The position numbers and the translations under genes were made by a program. The notes under the pieces were generated by a model. It worked only from the letters and a program-made list of their open reading frames with translations, made no database searches and was not told where the DNA came from. From positions 248,001 to 312,000 of the forward strand of contig NW_026570351.1 of the NCBI RefSeq assembly GCF_019649055.1: DNA of 64,000 bases. Reading direction: 5' to 3'. This document shows, in pieces, positions 1 to 11,631 of the stretch (position 1 is its first letter; every line of letters starts with the position of its first letter). This DNA is from Paramacrobiotus metropolitanus. Lineage: Eukaryota; Tardigrada; Eutardigrada; Parachela; Macrobiotidae.

Positions 1-914
1 AATGTTTTGCTGAGTCGTTTTGGAGGTCATTTGGATTTATTTTAGGACGGGTAAGAAACATCTGATTCTGTGGCTTGCCTGAACTCTAGTTACACTTATG
101 TGCTGTAATTACCGCATGGCATGAGTCCGCATGGCATGGAATATTATCTCTCTTTGAACGTATAGTATATTTGACTTGTAAAATGGGCAGTATGAAAGGA
201 GGTGAACGATAAAGCCACTCGATTCAAGTGCATTCGCAAAGCTCTGCAACTTTACAGTTTAAAAAAATGCTTTTTTAATTTCTGAGATTTTTTAGACCTG
301 GTCTTAAGTTCCAAACGTAATGCCAGAACTTTTATGCCGTGTAAAACACCATATGAGAAGCGTATTCATGTAGGTTCAGAGGATTGATTCATATAAGGTC
401 ACTTTCCGTGTACATGTAATAGTTTGTATCTGAACCTTTTGCCACCTTATTTCACCCTACCGGAAAATTCGTACACAATATGTTAATAATTTTCATTAAT
501 ACGTACGCATCATCTGGCTACGTAAGTTACTTACGATTAGACGGACTTACACCACAGTTTGGTGAACCGAATAGTCGCCTGCCCTATAGGGGGAATGCGA
601 CGGCCAGATCTCAAGTGGTGCAAGTCCGGTTAGCGACTAAAGTAAGGCTGCACACTCTGTACCCGGTCATTTCCTTCCGCCATAGGATAAACCATGAGGT
701 TTTGTTCGTTAGCTATGGGCACCACAAATAAATCTAGTCAAGTGCATGTTTAACGTATGATCATGCAATAAACGACAGACTGCTTACAGGTTTAAACGAC
801 ACTGTAACATGTGCCATCAGTTCCTCCGCCTCCCTCAGGTAACACGCTTCGATCAGGTAAGGCCACCGACCGAATCATCTTCCACGGTTAACTTTAGAGC
901 TGTCTCCTTGTTTT
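1..914. other. no gene recognised
   Basis: I see no convincing gene here. An 83-codon open frame at 480-731 has mixed composition, no splice signals that I trust and no motif I recognise, so I treat it as chance or as a very old repeat remnant. Confidence 0.4.
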
Positions 915-1440
915 ATAGAATTCGGGCATGAGATGCAGTTTCAGGACCACTTAATGACCCGCATCCGCTCTAGCGAAGAAACCATTCAGCATCTCTGTAC
1001 CGTCCACGCGTTCGTCCTGACCGAGGCCCGCCGGGATATTTTCGATTTCAACGACCCATCGACCCGTTGCGGGAGGACGTAGTGACCCCGGATGACCGGG
1101 ACGTGTGTGCCGCGCAGCTGAAGGACATTCTGTCTGCCAAGAAAGAAACCAGGCTGACTAGCTGCGTACGGAACAATCCGGCCATCTTGATGAAGGACAT
1201 CCATGCGCTGCTTCTAGAATTGCGCTCCTTTAGAACATCGTCAAAACCCTGCGCCACGCCGTTAAAAGCGTTGCAGTGTTTGTGGAGGATACCGCACATC
1301 TGTCGGCGCAAAGCCAGTATGTGGCACGGCAGCCGACGTCCATTCCTGAGATAAAGTATACGCTACGGGAAGCATCTGCAACTGGAAATTTAACAACACA
1401 TGCGTATAACTGTATATCAGCCTCGTCCTACGTGCATCTA
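915..1440 (+). pseudogene. decayed coding exon, unrecognised protein
   Basis: Three reading frames take turns in looking like one protein. From about 925 to 1081 the frame gives a polar helical stretch ending in FDFND. From about 1055 to 1215 a second frame continues with a run around TPDDRDVCAAQLKDIL. From about 1233 to 1440 a third frame continues with IVKTLRHAVKSVAVFVEDTA. The joins imply at least two frameshifts. A (T)AG acceptor-like site precedes the first part. I do not recognise the protein. The pattern fits a dead exon of a host gene; no neighbouring exon was found. Confidence 0.45.
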
Positions 1441-1679
1441 TAGTGATGTCCGATATTGCAAAGTGATGAAACATACCGGTAGGCCTTTTGCGCGCTAGCA
1501 AAATTCGCTATTAGTAGGGAAAAAATCGCAATAAAGGCTGTTTTTGCCACCTGTAAGCGGCAGCTGTGTGTGGGCGAAATACCTTCGGGACTTTCTGAAA
1601 TGCAGGCCGTTAACGTAAAAACAAACACCTAACGGGCGGCCACCTCGCGGGAGGCGGCCAACTGGCAGGCGGGATCTCT

Positions 1680-1993
1680 GCAAATATTCAATTCTAAATA
1701 CTACCGCCTACGAGCAAGCTGTAAATGTCGGTTGGGCGCAGTTGGGCGCATATTTATAACATACACCTGACTCTAAATCCCACCTCCTACGAGCTGGCAG
1801 TAAGTGTTAGTTGGGCGCAGTTAGGCGCATATTTATAACACACACCTGACTCTAAATCCCACCTCCTGCGAGCTGGCAGTAAGTGTTAGTTGGGCGCAGT
1901 TGGGCGCATATTTATAACACACACCTGACTCCAAATGCCACCTCCTACGAGCTGGCAGTAACTGTTGGTTGGGCGCAGTTGGGCGCATATTGA
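1680..1993. repeat. 79-bp tandem repeat array, left block
   Basis: Units begin with GCGCATATTTATAA at 1746, 1825, 1904 and 1983, an exact 79-bp period. Each carries CCACCTCCTACGAGCTGGCAG and a doubled TTGGGCGCAG. A degraded unit precedes 1746. The array stops at the retroelement fragment and resumes in the same phase at 3533. Confidence 0.85.
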
Positions 1994-3532
1994 TCGTAAG
2001 AATCTTTAATGGTTACATCGCTTATTACACAGTAACAATAACAAAATTCCACATCATTCACGTTCAGCTAATTTAAATGCAAAATACACGTCTTCTTTTT
2101 CAACCATGTCGCTGAATGTACCGAGAACAGAAACTGCATTTCCTCGTTGAATCTCGATACCAATTTTCTGCCGCAAAAACTCCCCTGACCGAGGGTTGCC
2201 CGTACAGTCGCTGATTTTTCTCGACAGCTCTTTAAAAAATTTCTTCGTCCGTGGTCCGAATGTACCCGTGGTTTCAAACGCCAACGGTTGGACGATGTAA
2301 CGGTCTCCCAACCCGCTATACTTTCCTATTTTCCGGTCTTCGCGAATTTCCGCTGCACTTCCCGGCACTCTAGATGTTTGGGCAATGTACGTTTGGGCGA
2401 ATGTATCTGCCACGGTTACATCCCATACTAGCGGTTTGCCATTTTTCCAAGGAAACGCTGTCACTCCGTCGGGCCTCTTTCCGTCGCCTCTGTCTAAGCC
2501 CGCCGGCTCCAGTGACGATGGCACTTTTGCCGAGCTCAACGCGCGCTTGGTTGCTTCGTTCAAAGCAGCGTGGACACCATGCCTTCCTTTCGCTAGCTTG
2601 CATACCAATCCATGGTGGCCGAGGCTGTCTACATCACTGCCACACCGGCAAACATGTTGCTGGCATACCGGAGCTCCAAGCCGCCGCGCCACGGCAATTC
2701 GTAAATGAGTGTCCTCCAGTAAATTGCCAAATATTGATACAGGCAAAGCAGCCAACCAGGCACGCGACTCCGGTGAGGATGCAGCCAACAAACGAGCTGA
2801 GGTAAATACGTCGGCATTCTCCATCATGCGGGTTGCTGTCTGGGTGTGCTGTAATGCTGTCCATACTGACTGGTAACGGCGTCTTTCCATCTGCGGGGGT
2901 TCCAGAGAATAACGTCCAGTCCACTCTTCGGTTAGCTGATTGGCCTTGTCTCTTACGGTGGCGTTGCCTGTGATGTTGCACACCATGTCGGCCGCTCCGT
3001 AAATTGATGAGGTGTACGCGGCCAACGCTACGCCCGCTGCGCTGATCAGTCCAAGGCCTCCAAATTTTGTGGGTAAAGAGGCTTGCTCCCATACTGGGCT
3101 GGACATAGCTACGTTAGTCAGCTGTTCCGTTTTCACTCGGATGACTTCGTCAAATTTCTTCAGTTCATCTGGGAATTCCCAACACGGTGACGTTCTAAGA
3201 AGATACAACAATTTCGGCAGCGACAAACAGTTCTTTAGCAAAAACAGACCCTGGTGTGAAGGCAATATACCGAGCTGGTCGGCAAGCACTTGTGCTTGAC
3301 CGACCTTTCTCATCAACGCGCCCGATATCGCTTCCTTCAGCAAGGGAGAGCCCAGCAGCTCCAGTTCTTCCGGTTTGGAAATTCGAATGTCCGGTACCGC
3401 GTTCAGAAATAACTGGGTTACTTTTTCCCGCTCTCCATGAGTTCCACCATCAACAAACAATTCGCACTTGGCCGTGTTAAGTCGCAAACCCACTGCGGCG
3501 GCTGCTTCTTGGAGATTGACCATATTGACTTG
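1994..3532 (-). mobile_element. 5'-truncated non-LTR retrotransposon with restriction-like endonuclease
   Basis: The minus-strand frame from the junction at 3532 down to 2054 stays open for almost 500 codons. It starts just after the reverse-transcriptase active site, at motif D (GLRLNTAKCEL), so the palm with the catalytic aspartates is missing. After the thumb region it has a zinc-binding block CRCG..H....C (spacing C-x1-C-x7-8-H-x4-C), then KRPDG followed about 15 residues later by WDVTVADT. That arrangement is seen in the C-terminal restriction-like endonuclease of R2-type non-LTR elements. A conserved tail (IQRGNAVSVLGT) ends the protein. The fragment lies exactly between two blocks of the 79-bp array. 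Being 5'-truncated fits target-primed reverse transcription. The ORF's apparent first residues come from the repeat and are not native. The clade assignment is moderate; the retroelement call is firm. Confidence 0.8.
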
Positions 3533-3778
3533 GCGCATATTTATAACATACACCTGACTCTAAATCCCACCTCCTACGAGCTGGCAGTAAGTGTTAGTTG
3601 GGCGCAGTTGGGCGCATATTTATAACACACACCTGACTCCAAATGCCACCTCCTACGAGCTGGCAGTAACTGTTGGTTGGGCGCAGTTGGGCGCATATTT
3701 ATAACACACACCTGACTCTAAATGCCACCTCCTACGAGCTGGCAGTAACTGTTGGTTGGGCGTAGTTGGGAGCATATT
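3533..3778. repeat. 79-bp tandem repeat array, right block
   Basis: Units start at 3533, 3612, 3691 and 3770 with the same 79-bp period and sequence as the left block. The last unit is truncated and has GAGCAT in place of GCGCAT. Confidence 0.85.
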
Positions 3779-6449
3779 TTAAAATACAACTTTCACTTAC
3801 TGTATTGTTACCACACATCAGCTGACTTTCCGTTTGTGTAATCGGTATAATTCCCGATCAGGATAGCATAAAACAACTGTTTTTTTCGTTAATGCCGTTT
3901 TGTTCTAATGCATATTTTGTACTCGTACCATGATACCTATTAAAGGTTCCCAGCTGCCAGTAATTTGTTACTTGGACTCAGTAGGTCGCATATTTATAAA
4001 ATATTATGATCTTCTCAAACTTGAAAACAAACAAATTGCCTTATTTATTTCGTCCTTTATTTATTGGTATTTTTAAAAGGTTTTTACTACAAAACCAATA
4101 TAAAATAACAAAATAATAGTGTAGTACAATATAAGAAAAATACTAAGATACAAACTTTACAAATATCAAACGAGTAAATTCAATATAATGACATCCCATA
4201 GATAATAATACACAATCTTTTACTCTTTTCTTTCTTTTAATACACAATTGCACACAATTGCACACATTTGTACATTTTTTACTCTTTTCACACTTTCGCT
4301 TAACACCTCTTTTTTCCATCTTTGTATAACTTACCCAAATTTTTGTCCCCCACTTTCCTTTCAATACCTTAAAAAACCAGCAAATAAAAATTTTTGCACA
4401 TTCAAATTAAATTAGAACACTTACCAATAATAACCATACACCTGAAATGGCATGTATACAAAAACAACTCCAACATACAACCAAACAACCGGAACAAAAA
4501 TCGGAATGAAAATCATGTTCTCCAAATTTTTCCAAATTTAATCTACAATAAAAAACATTTGTAAACTTCTAAACGGAACACTGCACCCACCTGTCTCTTA
4601 TAACTCCAACTTCGCTTGCCAATCTCAAAACGAATCAAAATACCCTAAAATACTGAATGATATGGAACGTTACACCCACCTGTTTCTTCAAAATATCTTT
4701 TTCCCACACACATAATCTCAACATATTCATTCATCCATAACCATATTTAGTCCATAATATACCCAGATTCATACCATAAAACCAGTCAACTTTACAGTAC
4801 ATTATACGCACCATATACTATACAATAAACCATACGGAACACTACATCCACCTGTTTCTTTAATTTGATTTTATTAAATACAATATCTACACAACATAAC
4901 TGCATAATGCCAAATAAATTTCCTATAATGTTACTTAATCTTACTATATTTTACCACAATATCCTTTTTCATATTTTCCGTACTATATTTTCTATATTCC
5001 TTCATATATTCCATATTTTCCTTTTCTTACGTAATATCTTTCATCATTTATTAACATAAATATTATTTCTACCACCCTATTAATCAACTCATTATACCTT
5101 GAGATAATTTTCATTTCAACTTCCGCCTATCCAAATCACTCATTTCCAACATCTTTTGACATTCTAAAACTCAATGATGCTATAACAGTTAATGCAAATC
5201 TTTCGGAGAATCAAATCTTTCGTAGAAGCAAATCTTTCGCAATCTTTCCTTTCTTAAATCGTAGCGAAAGTCCTCTAAGTTCAGCGCCAATGCAAAAATG
5301 TATCTCTGTCCGTTACGAAAGATTGTTATCAAAGGTCAATACGAAAATATTCCTGGCTCGTTATATTGTTAGGTTAAATTATTGATAATGTTAAATACTA
5401 AAAGTGCTAATGGTAGCACGTTAAAAATTATTTCTTTCCCACAAGCGAAAAGCTGCTGCACTCCGGTCTGCCAATGCACACCTAATTTTTCCACTTTATA
5501 AACGTACTCCCAACAGCATCTACACACCAAACATCCGAATATACAGATATACTGTATAAAATTACAAAAAAAATTAACTAACCTCCTTAATACTAACTTC
5601 CTTAAAACTCTCTTTTTTAACCACACTGCCGTAAAGTCAAAAGCCAACCAATACTCTATTTATTCCTTAATATCTCTTGATCTATTTAACTTAAGAAACC
5701 AAATACATTAAAAAATTAACAATAATTTAAAAAAATTTCACTATAAACCTTACTTGTCACAAATCTGCCAAAATCCCTTCAAACACCTTTTCCCAGGCAC
5801 TCCAAATCACTCTCCACCTTACTACAACAACCTTTACAATTCTAACTATAAAATAAGATCTTACAACACAATCCACACAACAAACTTCTCACAACTTCCC
5901 TTAACCAACTAAATTTCCACCGCACTCCGATCTCCTTTTATATACCCACAGCACACTATGCTTCACAAAACCACCAATCACCAGGAAATACCAACCTCCC
6001 CCATCCGATAACTTCCAATCCAAAATCACTTCGTCAGAGAACTTCAAAAGCGGCCTCATTTATATCGAAACACCCAACCCGAAAATCGTCCTTGACAGGA
6101 CACATATGGCTAAACTACTGCTTCTACAAAAAAGACTACCCTTACAAATTCTACACAACAGAGCCATATGGTCTCGGGTGCTAAACACCCTCTGTCGCAG
6201 TGGCAACCCCACCGCCTGCCGGAAAATCCAACAAAAACAGTTCTGCCAATATCGCTGTCATACCAAGCGTTCCCGCCGGATCAGGGATCAATCAGTTGTA
6301 AATCCGGTTGTTTTCCACCGACAGTTCGGGCTGCGGCAAACTAAACATAAGGCGACTGGCTGTTGTGTTCGGGCAGGAGATGCCAGGTTTGGTGGTTGGG
6401 TGACTTTGGCGAACATTTCCAATCCCGCACGGTTCTCGTTCTCGTTATA
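3779..6449. other. AT-rich gene-poor stretch
   Basis: Strongly AT-rich, with many short homopolymer-like runs and no ORF that reads like protein. A phrase close to CACCCACCTGTTTCTT recurs near 4587, 4674 and 4848, each after a GGAACAC/GGAACGT motif, which suggests a worn tandem or dispersed repeat. Nothing else is supported. Confidence 0.4.
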
Positions 6450-6727
6450 TACGAGGAGGATTAGTGTTAAGTCGGCAGCGATCTTATCGCCCACAATTAA
6501 GCGGAACACCCAATCCAATAAAGGTTGATTTAACCGTCAACCGTAGATGGTTGCCCTAACCAACAGCTACGTAATCGTCAACCGTTTTATCTGACACTGG
6601 TCGGCGACTACGCATGCTGGTTAAAGCAACCCTCCACGGTTGGCGGCTAAATCTTCCTCCATTGGACTAGGTGTTTAGTTTAACTGTATGCTACAAACTC
6701 GCTGCCGACTCAGCACTAAATTCCTCC
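6450..6727. mobile_element. candidate MITE with about 38-bp inverted ends
   Basis: The left end (ACGAGGAGGATTAGTG..GTCGGCAGCG, 6452-6487) is the reverse complement, with a few changes, of the right end (CGCTGCCGACTCAGCAC..CCTCCTCGT, about 6690-6727). The interior has further short self-complementary runs around GGTTGAC and GTCAACCG. The target duplication is not clear, so the superfamily is open. Confidence 0.5.
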
Positions 6728-8187
6728 TCGTATTAAATAATTAAAGTGCTTAGCAACGTATTTCGCGTTACTTGTTTGTATATTTCGAGATATTTCATTT
6801 TGGAACTAAAATTCCCGCAGTTATAAAATTTTGAAATTTTTTCCGGAGAACGAAACAAACAAAGCAGAAAGCAACCTGCGACATAAAATCCACCGCTTAA
6901 TTTATCCGATTGCGCGACTGAAATATGTCCGATGCCGAAATAAATTTCTAAAATTAAGTTTAAATGCGATTAATGAATCTAAATGAGATTATTAAATGCG
7001 ATGGTCGGTCCGAAAAAAGAGAAATATTAGATAAAGTTCTGGAGAAACGAAAGGAGCTGAACAATGGCCAGGTATGAATTTCCACTGTTCTGATAATTAT
7101 AACTAGCAGACCCCGCACAAACTGCGCGGAATAAATCGGTGATAGATTAAAATGCAGCAGAGAAATATCATCGTTCATGACATCTAAGATACGTACGTTG
7201 TCAAATTCAGATATATTCTACGCTTTCGTTGTATTCATTCATGCTTAGAAATTTAAAAATTTTAAATTTTGCAAATTTTAAAATAAGGTGCTGCTACTGT
7301 ACTCGTAGTCGTAGCTGGGTTCACTGTTTTACCGAAGATTCTATATTGACAGTTCTGTGTTAACATTTTCCCGATCGGCGATCGGTGCACTGCAGAGAAA
7401 ACCGTAATAAACTTCAAAACTTGCCGTTTAAATAGTATATGCTGTTTTATAGAAATTCTTTTGAGTTTTTTTCTTTATCAGTCTGCTATTCGGTATCTTT
7501 GAATTGTAAAATATTGCCCGTTATTAAGTATTAGAATTTTGGCCAGCCAGTGCAGCCACACTTATCAAGTCATTAACATACTTACTTCCAGTCATCGGTT
7601 TTTAAATTTCAGTTTGTCCGGTAACAATGCGCAGACGCAGTCACTCAAGACGCAGTGTCTGATTGTGTCTCGCTTATTATCTTATACTCGCATGAGTCCT
7701 ATCTGTATTGCTGCTCCGCAAGCTCCCTAGCGCCGGCGCTCGGGGTCACCTGCGGCTTCGCCTTCTGTTACAATAGCGTCGTTTCACAGTAGCGTCGTGA
7801 ATAATATTTAAATTAACTAATTAATTAGTTAATAATAATCATTTAATTTCACAGCAGCGTCGTGAATAATTCGCACTTCCGCTACTTGCACCACATTCTA
7901 ATACAACCGCGTAAAATCCATACTACGGTGCCACCGTAGTGTCGTGTATATAAGCGTTCACACCGGTTAAGGTTCCATGAACTATCTTTACTCTTCCACG
8001 CCTGTAATGCTCAATCGGTAGGCAACTCTCATCTCAAACTGTAACAGATAAACTATGGTGGAAATACGAACGATTCAGGAACACAGGAACTCAGGAATCC
8101 CTAAGCAGAAGACTAACCACAATCTCCGGTCGCAGGTTCTGTGAGGATCGGCAAGAGCTAGGTCAATTGTGACGCGAGCAAACCTGT
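6728..8187. other. no gene; short direct repeats
   Basis: No gene recognised. A phrase TTCACAG(T/C)AGCGTCGTGAATAAT occurs at about 7784-7806 and again at about 7849-7871, with an AT-rich palindrome (TTAACTAATTAATTAGTTAA) between. ORFs here look like noise. Confidence 0.35.
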
Positions 8188-9166
8188 ATACTAAGCAATA
8201 ATTTTTCAGCCGGCAGACACCCACGGCACGGCGGGCTCAATAACATTGTATGCCGCGCCCTTGTTTCTGCCGGCTTCCCCGCTAAACTGGAACCACGCGG
8301 CACTTCACATACGAGCGAACGACGCCCAGACGGCTGCACAACGTTTGCATGGCAGAGGGGTATGTGCTTGGCATGGGATGTCACTTGTGTCGATACGGTT
8401 GCTGCTTCCCATATAAGGTCTACATCGTCGACTCCCGGATCGGCGGCGGTACAGGCAGAAGAAAGGAAAGCCAGTTTGTACTCGTACCTGAGTGGGCGCT
8501 ACATTTTCGCAGCCATTGTTTTTGAAACAATGGGCCCATGGGGACCGTCAGCTACTGCTATTATCAAGGAAATCGGGAAGCGTTTACGTAATCAAACTGG
8601 AGAGGCTCGCTCCCATGAATTTCTTCGACAGCGACTGTCCCTGGAGATTCAGCGGGGAAATGCGGCTTCAGTTTTCGGAACAATGGACGGAGTTGAAAAG
8701 TTTACTGAGCTCTTTCTGTTGTGATAATAAATTCTTCTTTCACCGTTTGGTTAACTAATAAATGTTTTTTGATTTGTATGCTGCAGTCGTTTACAAATAA
8801 AGTACATTTTAGCAATAATCCGGGAGCGACTATGTACTTCCGTAGGAACAAGTATTGCTGCCTCTTTAATCCAATTCACAACACAGTACGCAACACAAGG
8901 AAATCGTAATTAGAAAGCAGTCTCAGAAGTGAATCTCAGACTACTGATTAGCGACTGCTACCGATATTAGCGGCAACCAAAACTTATCTAGACTCTGCGT
9001 TATGACATCATATACACCGCTAGTAAAAGAGGACAGCAAATCACAGTAGAGATTGACTAGATTATCTGTTATGTTGCAGGCGGAAGGCGGACAGTCAGCA
9101 TCCGTACGTACATCCCGGCGTGTATCCTACTCCCACACGTCAGTAGTATGGATTTTACGCGGTTGT
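7902..9166. repeat. inverted repeat around a retroelement fragment
   Basis: ACAACCGCGTAAAATCCATA at 7902 reappears as its reverse complement near 9145-9166. The two 23-bp arms lie 1.2 kb apart and bracket the retroelement fragment at 8188-8724. They could be ends of a decayed DNA transposon; outside the arms similarity fades quickly. Confidence 0.35.
8188..8724 (+). pseudogene. fragment of RLE-type non-LTR retrotransposon, C-terminal domain
   Basis: This is the same C-terminal domain as in the 2.0-3.5 kb element, on the other strand. The open frame begins upstream of its first ATG (8362), at or before 8200, and includes LEPRG, then RRPDG and, after the usual gap, LAWDVTCVDT. It ends with EIQRGNAASVFGTM and TGA at 8722-8724. 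The reverse-transcriptase part and the zinc knuckle are gone. Within its length the frame is intact, so it is either young or short enough to have escaped stops. It differs too much from the first copy to be a recent duplicate of it. Confidence 0.75.
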
Positions 9167-9764
9167 ACGGTAGGCAAGTGATAACGGCACGCGCATCCGC
9201 CCTTGGAGGCGCTACAATAAAGAAGCTCGAACAACTGCTTTAAAAACTGAGTTTGCAGCTGTTCCGTACTCGCGGACTGCTTTGACTCATCTTTCTGACT
9301 TCTTCAGCTTTAACTGTCTTGCAAACAAAAATTTCTGGTAAAAATATCTAAACCACGGCTATAAGGTGATACATGTCATTACATAAGCACCCCATTCGAA
9401 GAAGAGCTTGAGGAACGGCGTTTCAGCTGTCGACTCAAGACAGTGGTGGGGTGGTCGATTTAGCAGTGGTGGGTTCCTCACTTTTCCCATAGACTTTGTA
9501 TGTTAGCTTTTCTTAAACTTCTTTTTTAAACTTTACATTTTTTTCAAAAACTGATTCTTGTCGCGCCATCTGCAAACCTGGCGCTATCGAATGATATATA
9601 GACACCCAAGTTTCGTTAAGTGTGTCGCTCAGAAAAGGGAGCTTTGTATGGAATCCGCTAAGGCTTATTTTATTAATATATAGAGATGATTAGTTAAAGT
9701 GGTGAAGTTGTAGTGTTGATGTTGAGTTTTGCTATTCTTGATTTTGTTTGGGCATTCGTTTCAG
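8725..9764. other. no gene recognised
   Basis: I looked here for the missing upstream exons of the helicase fragment (Q motif, Walker A, DEAD, SAT) and did not find them. The open frames are short and unconvincing. Confidence 0.4.
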
Positions 9765-10527
9765 TGTGAGAAAACACTCATTGTTGTTCACGGAAAAGAG
9801 GAATCCGATAAACTAGCTCTGGAGCCTGCGTGCAGCAATATTTCCAGCACCACCTTGAATGAAAACCGTTCTCAGGCACAACTCCAAATAGCTTTGGCTG
9901 ACTTCCTGTCCGGCCGAAAAGCGGTGTTGGTGGCCACTAATGTTGCTGCCCGTGGTAATAAAACTGAATACACTTGCTACTTCCCATTGTAACTGCATTT
10001 TCGATTGACTTCGTACACAATCGCGTGTTGTTTTACTAAATTAATAAAATCCTTGCAGTCTTTTTACATTAATTGTTAACACTGTATACGTTTTACTGTA
10101 TTGCTGAATGCGTGGACTGTTACTGTATCGTCGGATAATGTCGTGAGAAGTAACGGGAAAAATTAGAGCTATTCCGAAACTGTTTTCGTTTGTAAAACAT
10201 AAACCTACAAAATTCGACCTTGGAAGACGCTTTAAGCTCTTCCTTTGTGCAGGTTTAGCTATTCCGGACGTGGAACATGTCATCTACTGGGATTTGCCGC
10301 GCACGGCGGCCGACATGGACGATTACGCTCATCGCATTGGACGAACTAGTGGCGTCGGCAACGAATTCCTCACCACCACGTTTTACACATCCCGAGATGT
10401 TCACATTGCCCCGCGCTTGATCGACATCTTGCACAGCTCAGGAGCACGTGGTCCTGATTGGCTGTACGAAGAAGCGGGAATGACACCCGCGGCCAACGGT
10501 GATAAAAAGTTTTGGCGCCCAGAATAA
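9765..10527 (+). pseudogene. DDX3/vasa-like DEAD-box helicase, C-terminal RecA domain only
   Basis: Two exons can be joined: 9765-9954 (acceptor TTTCAG, donor G/GTAATA) and 10253-10527 (acceptor TGTGCAG), phase 1. Together they give helicase motifs IV to VI of the DDX3/vasa group: RSQ..ALADFLSG, VLVATNVAARG, then VEHVIYWDLP, DDYAHRIGRT and a tail ending before TAA. Key positions are altered. The histidine-glycine before RSQ reads NE, the GLDI of motif Va reads GLAI, and motif VI reads HRIGRTSGVG where HRIGRTGRVG is usual, so one arginine finger is lost. No exon for the N-terminal RecA domain (Walker A, DEAD) lies upstream, and there is no plausible start ATG. I read it as a genomic (not processed) partial duplicate of a helicase gene that cannot hydrolyse ATP. 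Function as a short protein is possible but unsupported. Confidence 0.75.
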
Positions 10528-11414
10528 TCGTCCAAGAAAATAAGTAGAAAAATTTTGTTATAGAAAAATTCGGACAAATAAAGTTATCGGCCGCAGCGAA
10601 GGCCGAACTAACATGCGCTATATTCAGCCGAAATTAAAAAATGTCAATCTGTCCGTCCGTTACGGAAGTAAAAAAATGACGTTATCAAGGAAGTAAAAGC
10701 TATTGTATAAGGAAGTACTTATACAAAAATGAGGAAGTAGATCGTCAAACAAAGTATAAGAAGGCGTTTGCAGCCACTGCACTTGAATTTTGATTCCCAT
10801 GGTGGTTATATATGGGGCAAGCCCTTTATTTAGGTTCTGTGTACAATATTGGTAGCACTAGCGTTCGTTGATGGCGCATTTTTCACGCGTTAAGCTACGT
10901 TCGGTAAACATAGTAATGACGAAAACGCGGTTGGCGTTATTGCATGCGCAGTGCGCACACGGCACAAGTACATGGGTAATTCAAAAAGATTTCCGAAAAA
11001 CTACGTAAATAAGATATAATAAGTTAGCGAAGGTGTACTACCTACGTGGCTATCTGCGCCAGTAATTTCGGAATTACACGGATAAATATGAATTAATTAC
11101 GTATACGCTTACGTTGCAGTGCATGCACATAAAGTAAACGACCGGTAAATAGTGTCGGATGTAATTGCAGTACTTGCATCAAGAAAGGAAGAACCGTCAA
11201 AAGTCCGACAAAAGAACTGAAAATGTCACTCGCAGTATTAAGGTGGTTGATCTCACTAAATATCAAATTTGATAGTTGCAATTTTCGCGGGTACCAAATT
11301 GCACTGTAAAACACTCACGAAATGGTTAGTTAGGCCTGAAACTTCCGGCGGCTGGTGTGGAAAGTGGCGATGTTGGGAAATCGCGGGTGGTATGGTTGTT
11401 TTACAGGAGCGCTA
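10528..11414. other. no gene recognised
   Basis: No coding-like frame. An AATAAA lies shortly downstream of the helicase stop codon (near 10576), so it may be the old poly(A) signal of that gene. Confidence 0.35.
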
Positions 11415-11480
11415 TGTAACGCGGGCGGTTATGCCGGCGTTCTAGTGGGTTGGCGTATTGACCGTACCACGATGTTGTAT
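11415..11480. repeat. LTR fragment shared with 33.2 kb
   Basis: About 66 bases from TGTAACGCGGGCGG onwards match 33182-33247 with two or three changes, then similarity stops. TG is the expected LTR terminus, so this is the edge of an LTR of the same family as the gypsy-like element at 33-38 kb. Confidence 0.6.
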
Positions 11481-11631
11481 GGGCTGATGGGATGAAAGGT
11501 TGGCACGACCGGCAACGGCGCGGTCGTGGACGTTCTTACTGACGTAAAACAATTACTGAACGTAACAACGGAAGTTCACGGCTAAGCATTCTCGGTTTTT
11601 CTTCGGCTGTTCTCGCTTTCCACGGCAAAAG

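Noticed and set aside
2374-3625. Several plus-strand ORFs over the 2.0-3.5 kb retroelement
   Set aside because: They are shadows of the minus-strand reverse-transcriptase frame.
1680-3778. 79-bp arrays as a CRISPR array
   Set aside because: The whole 79-bp unit is repeated with no variable spacers, and the context is eukaryotic.
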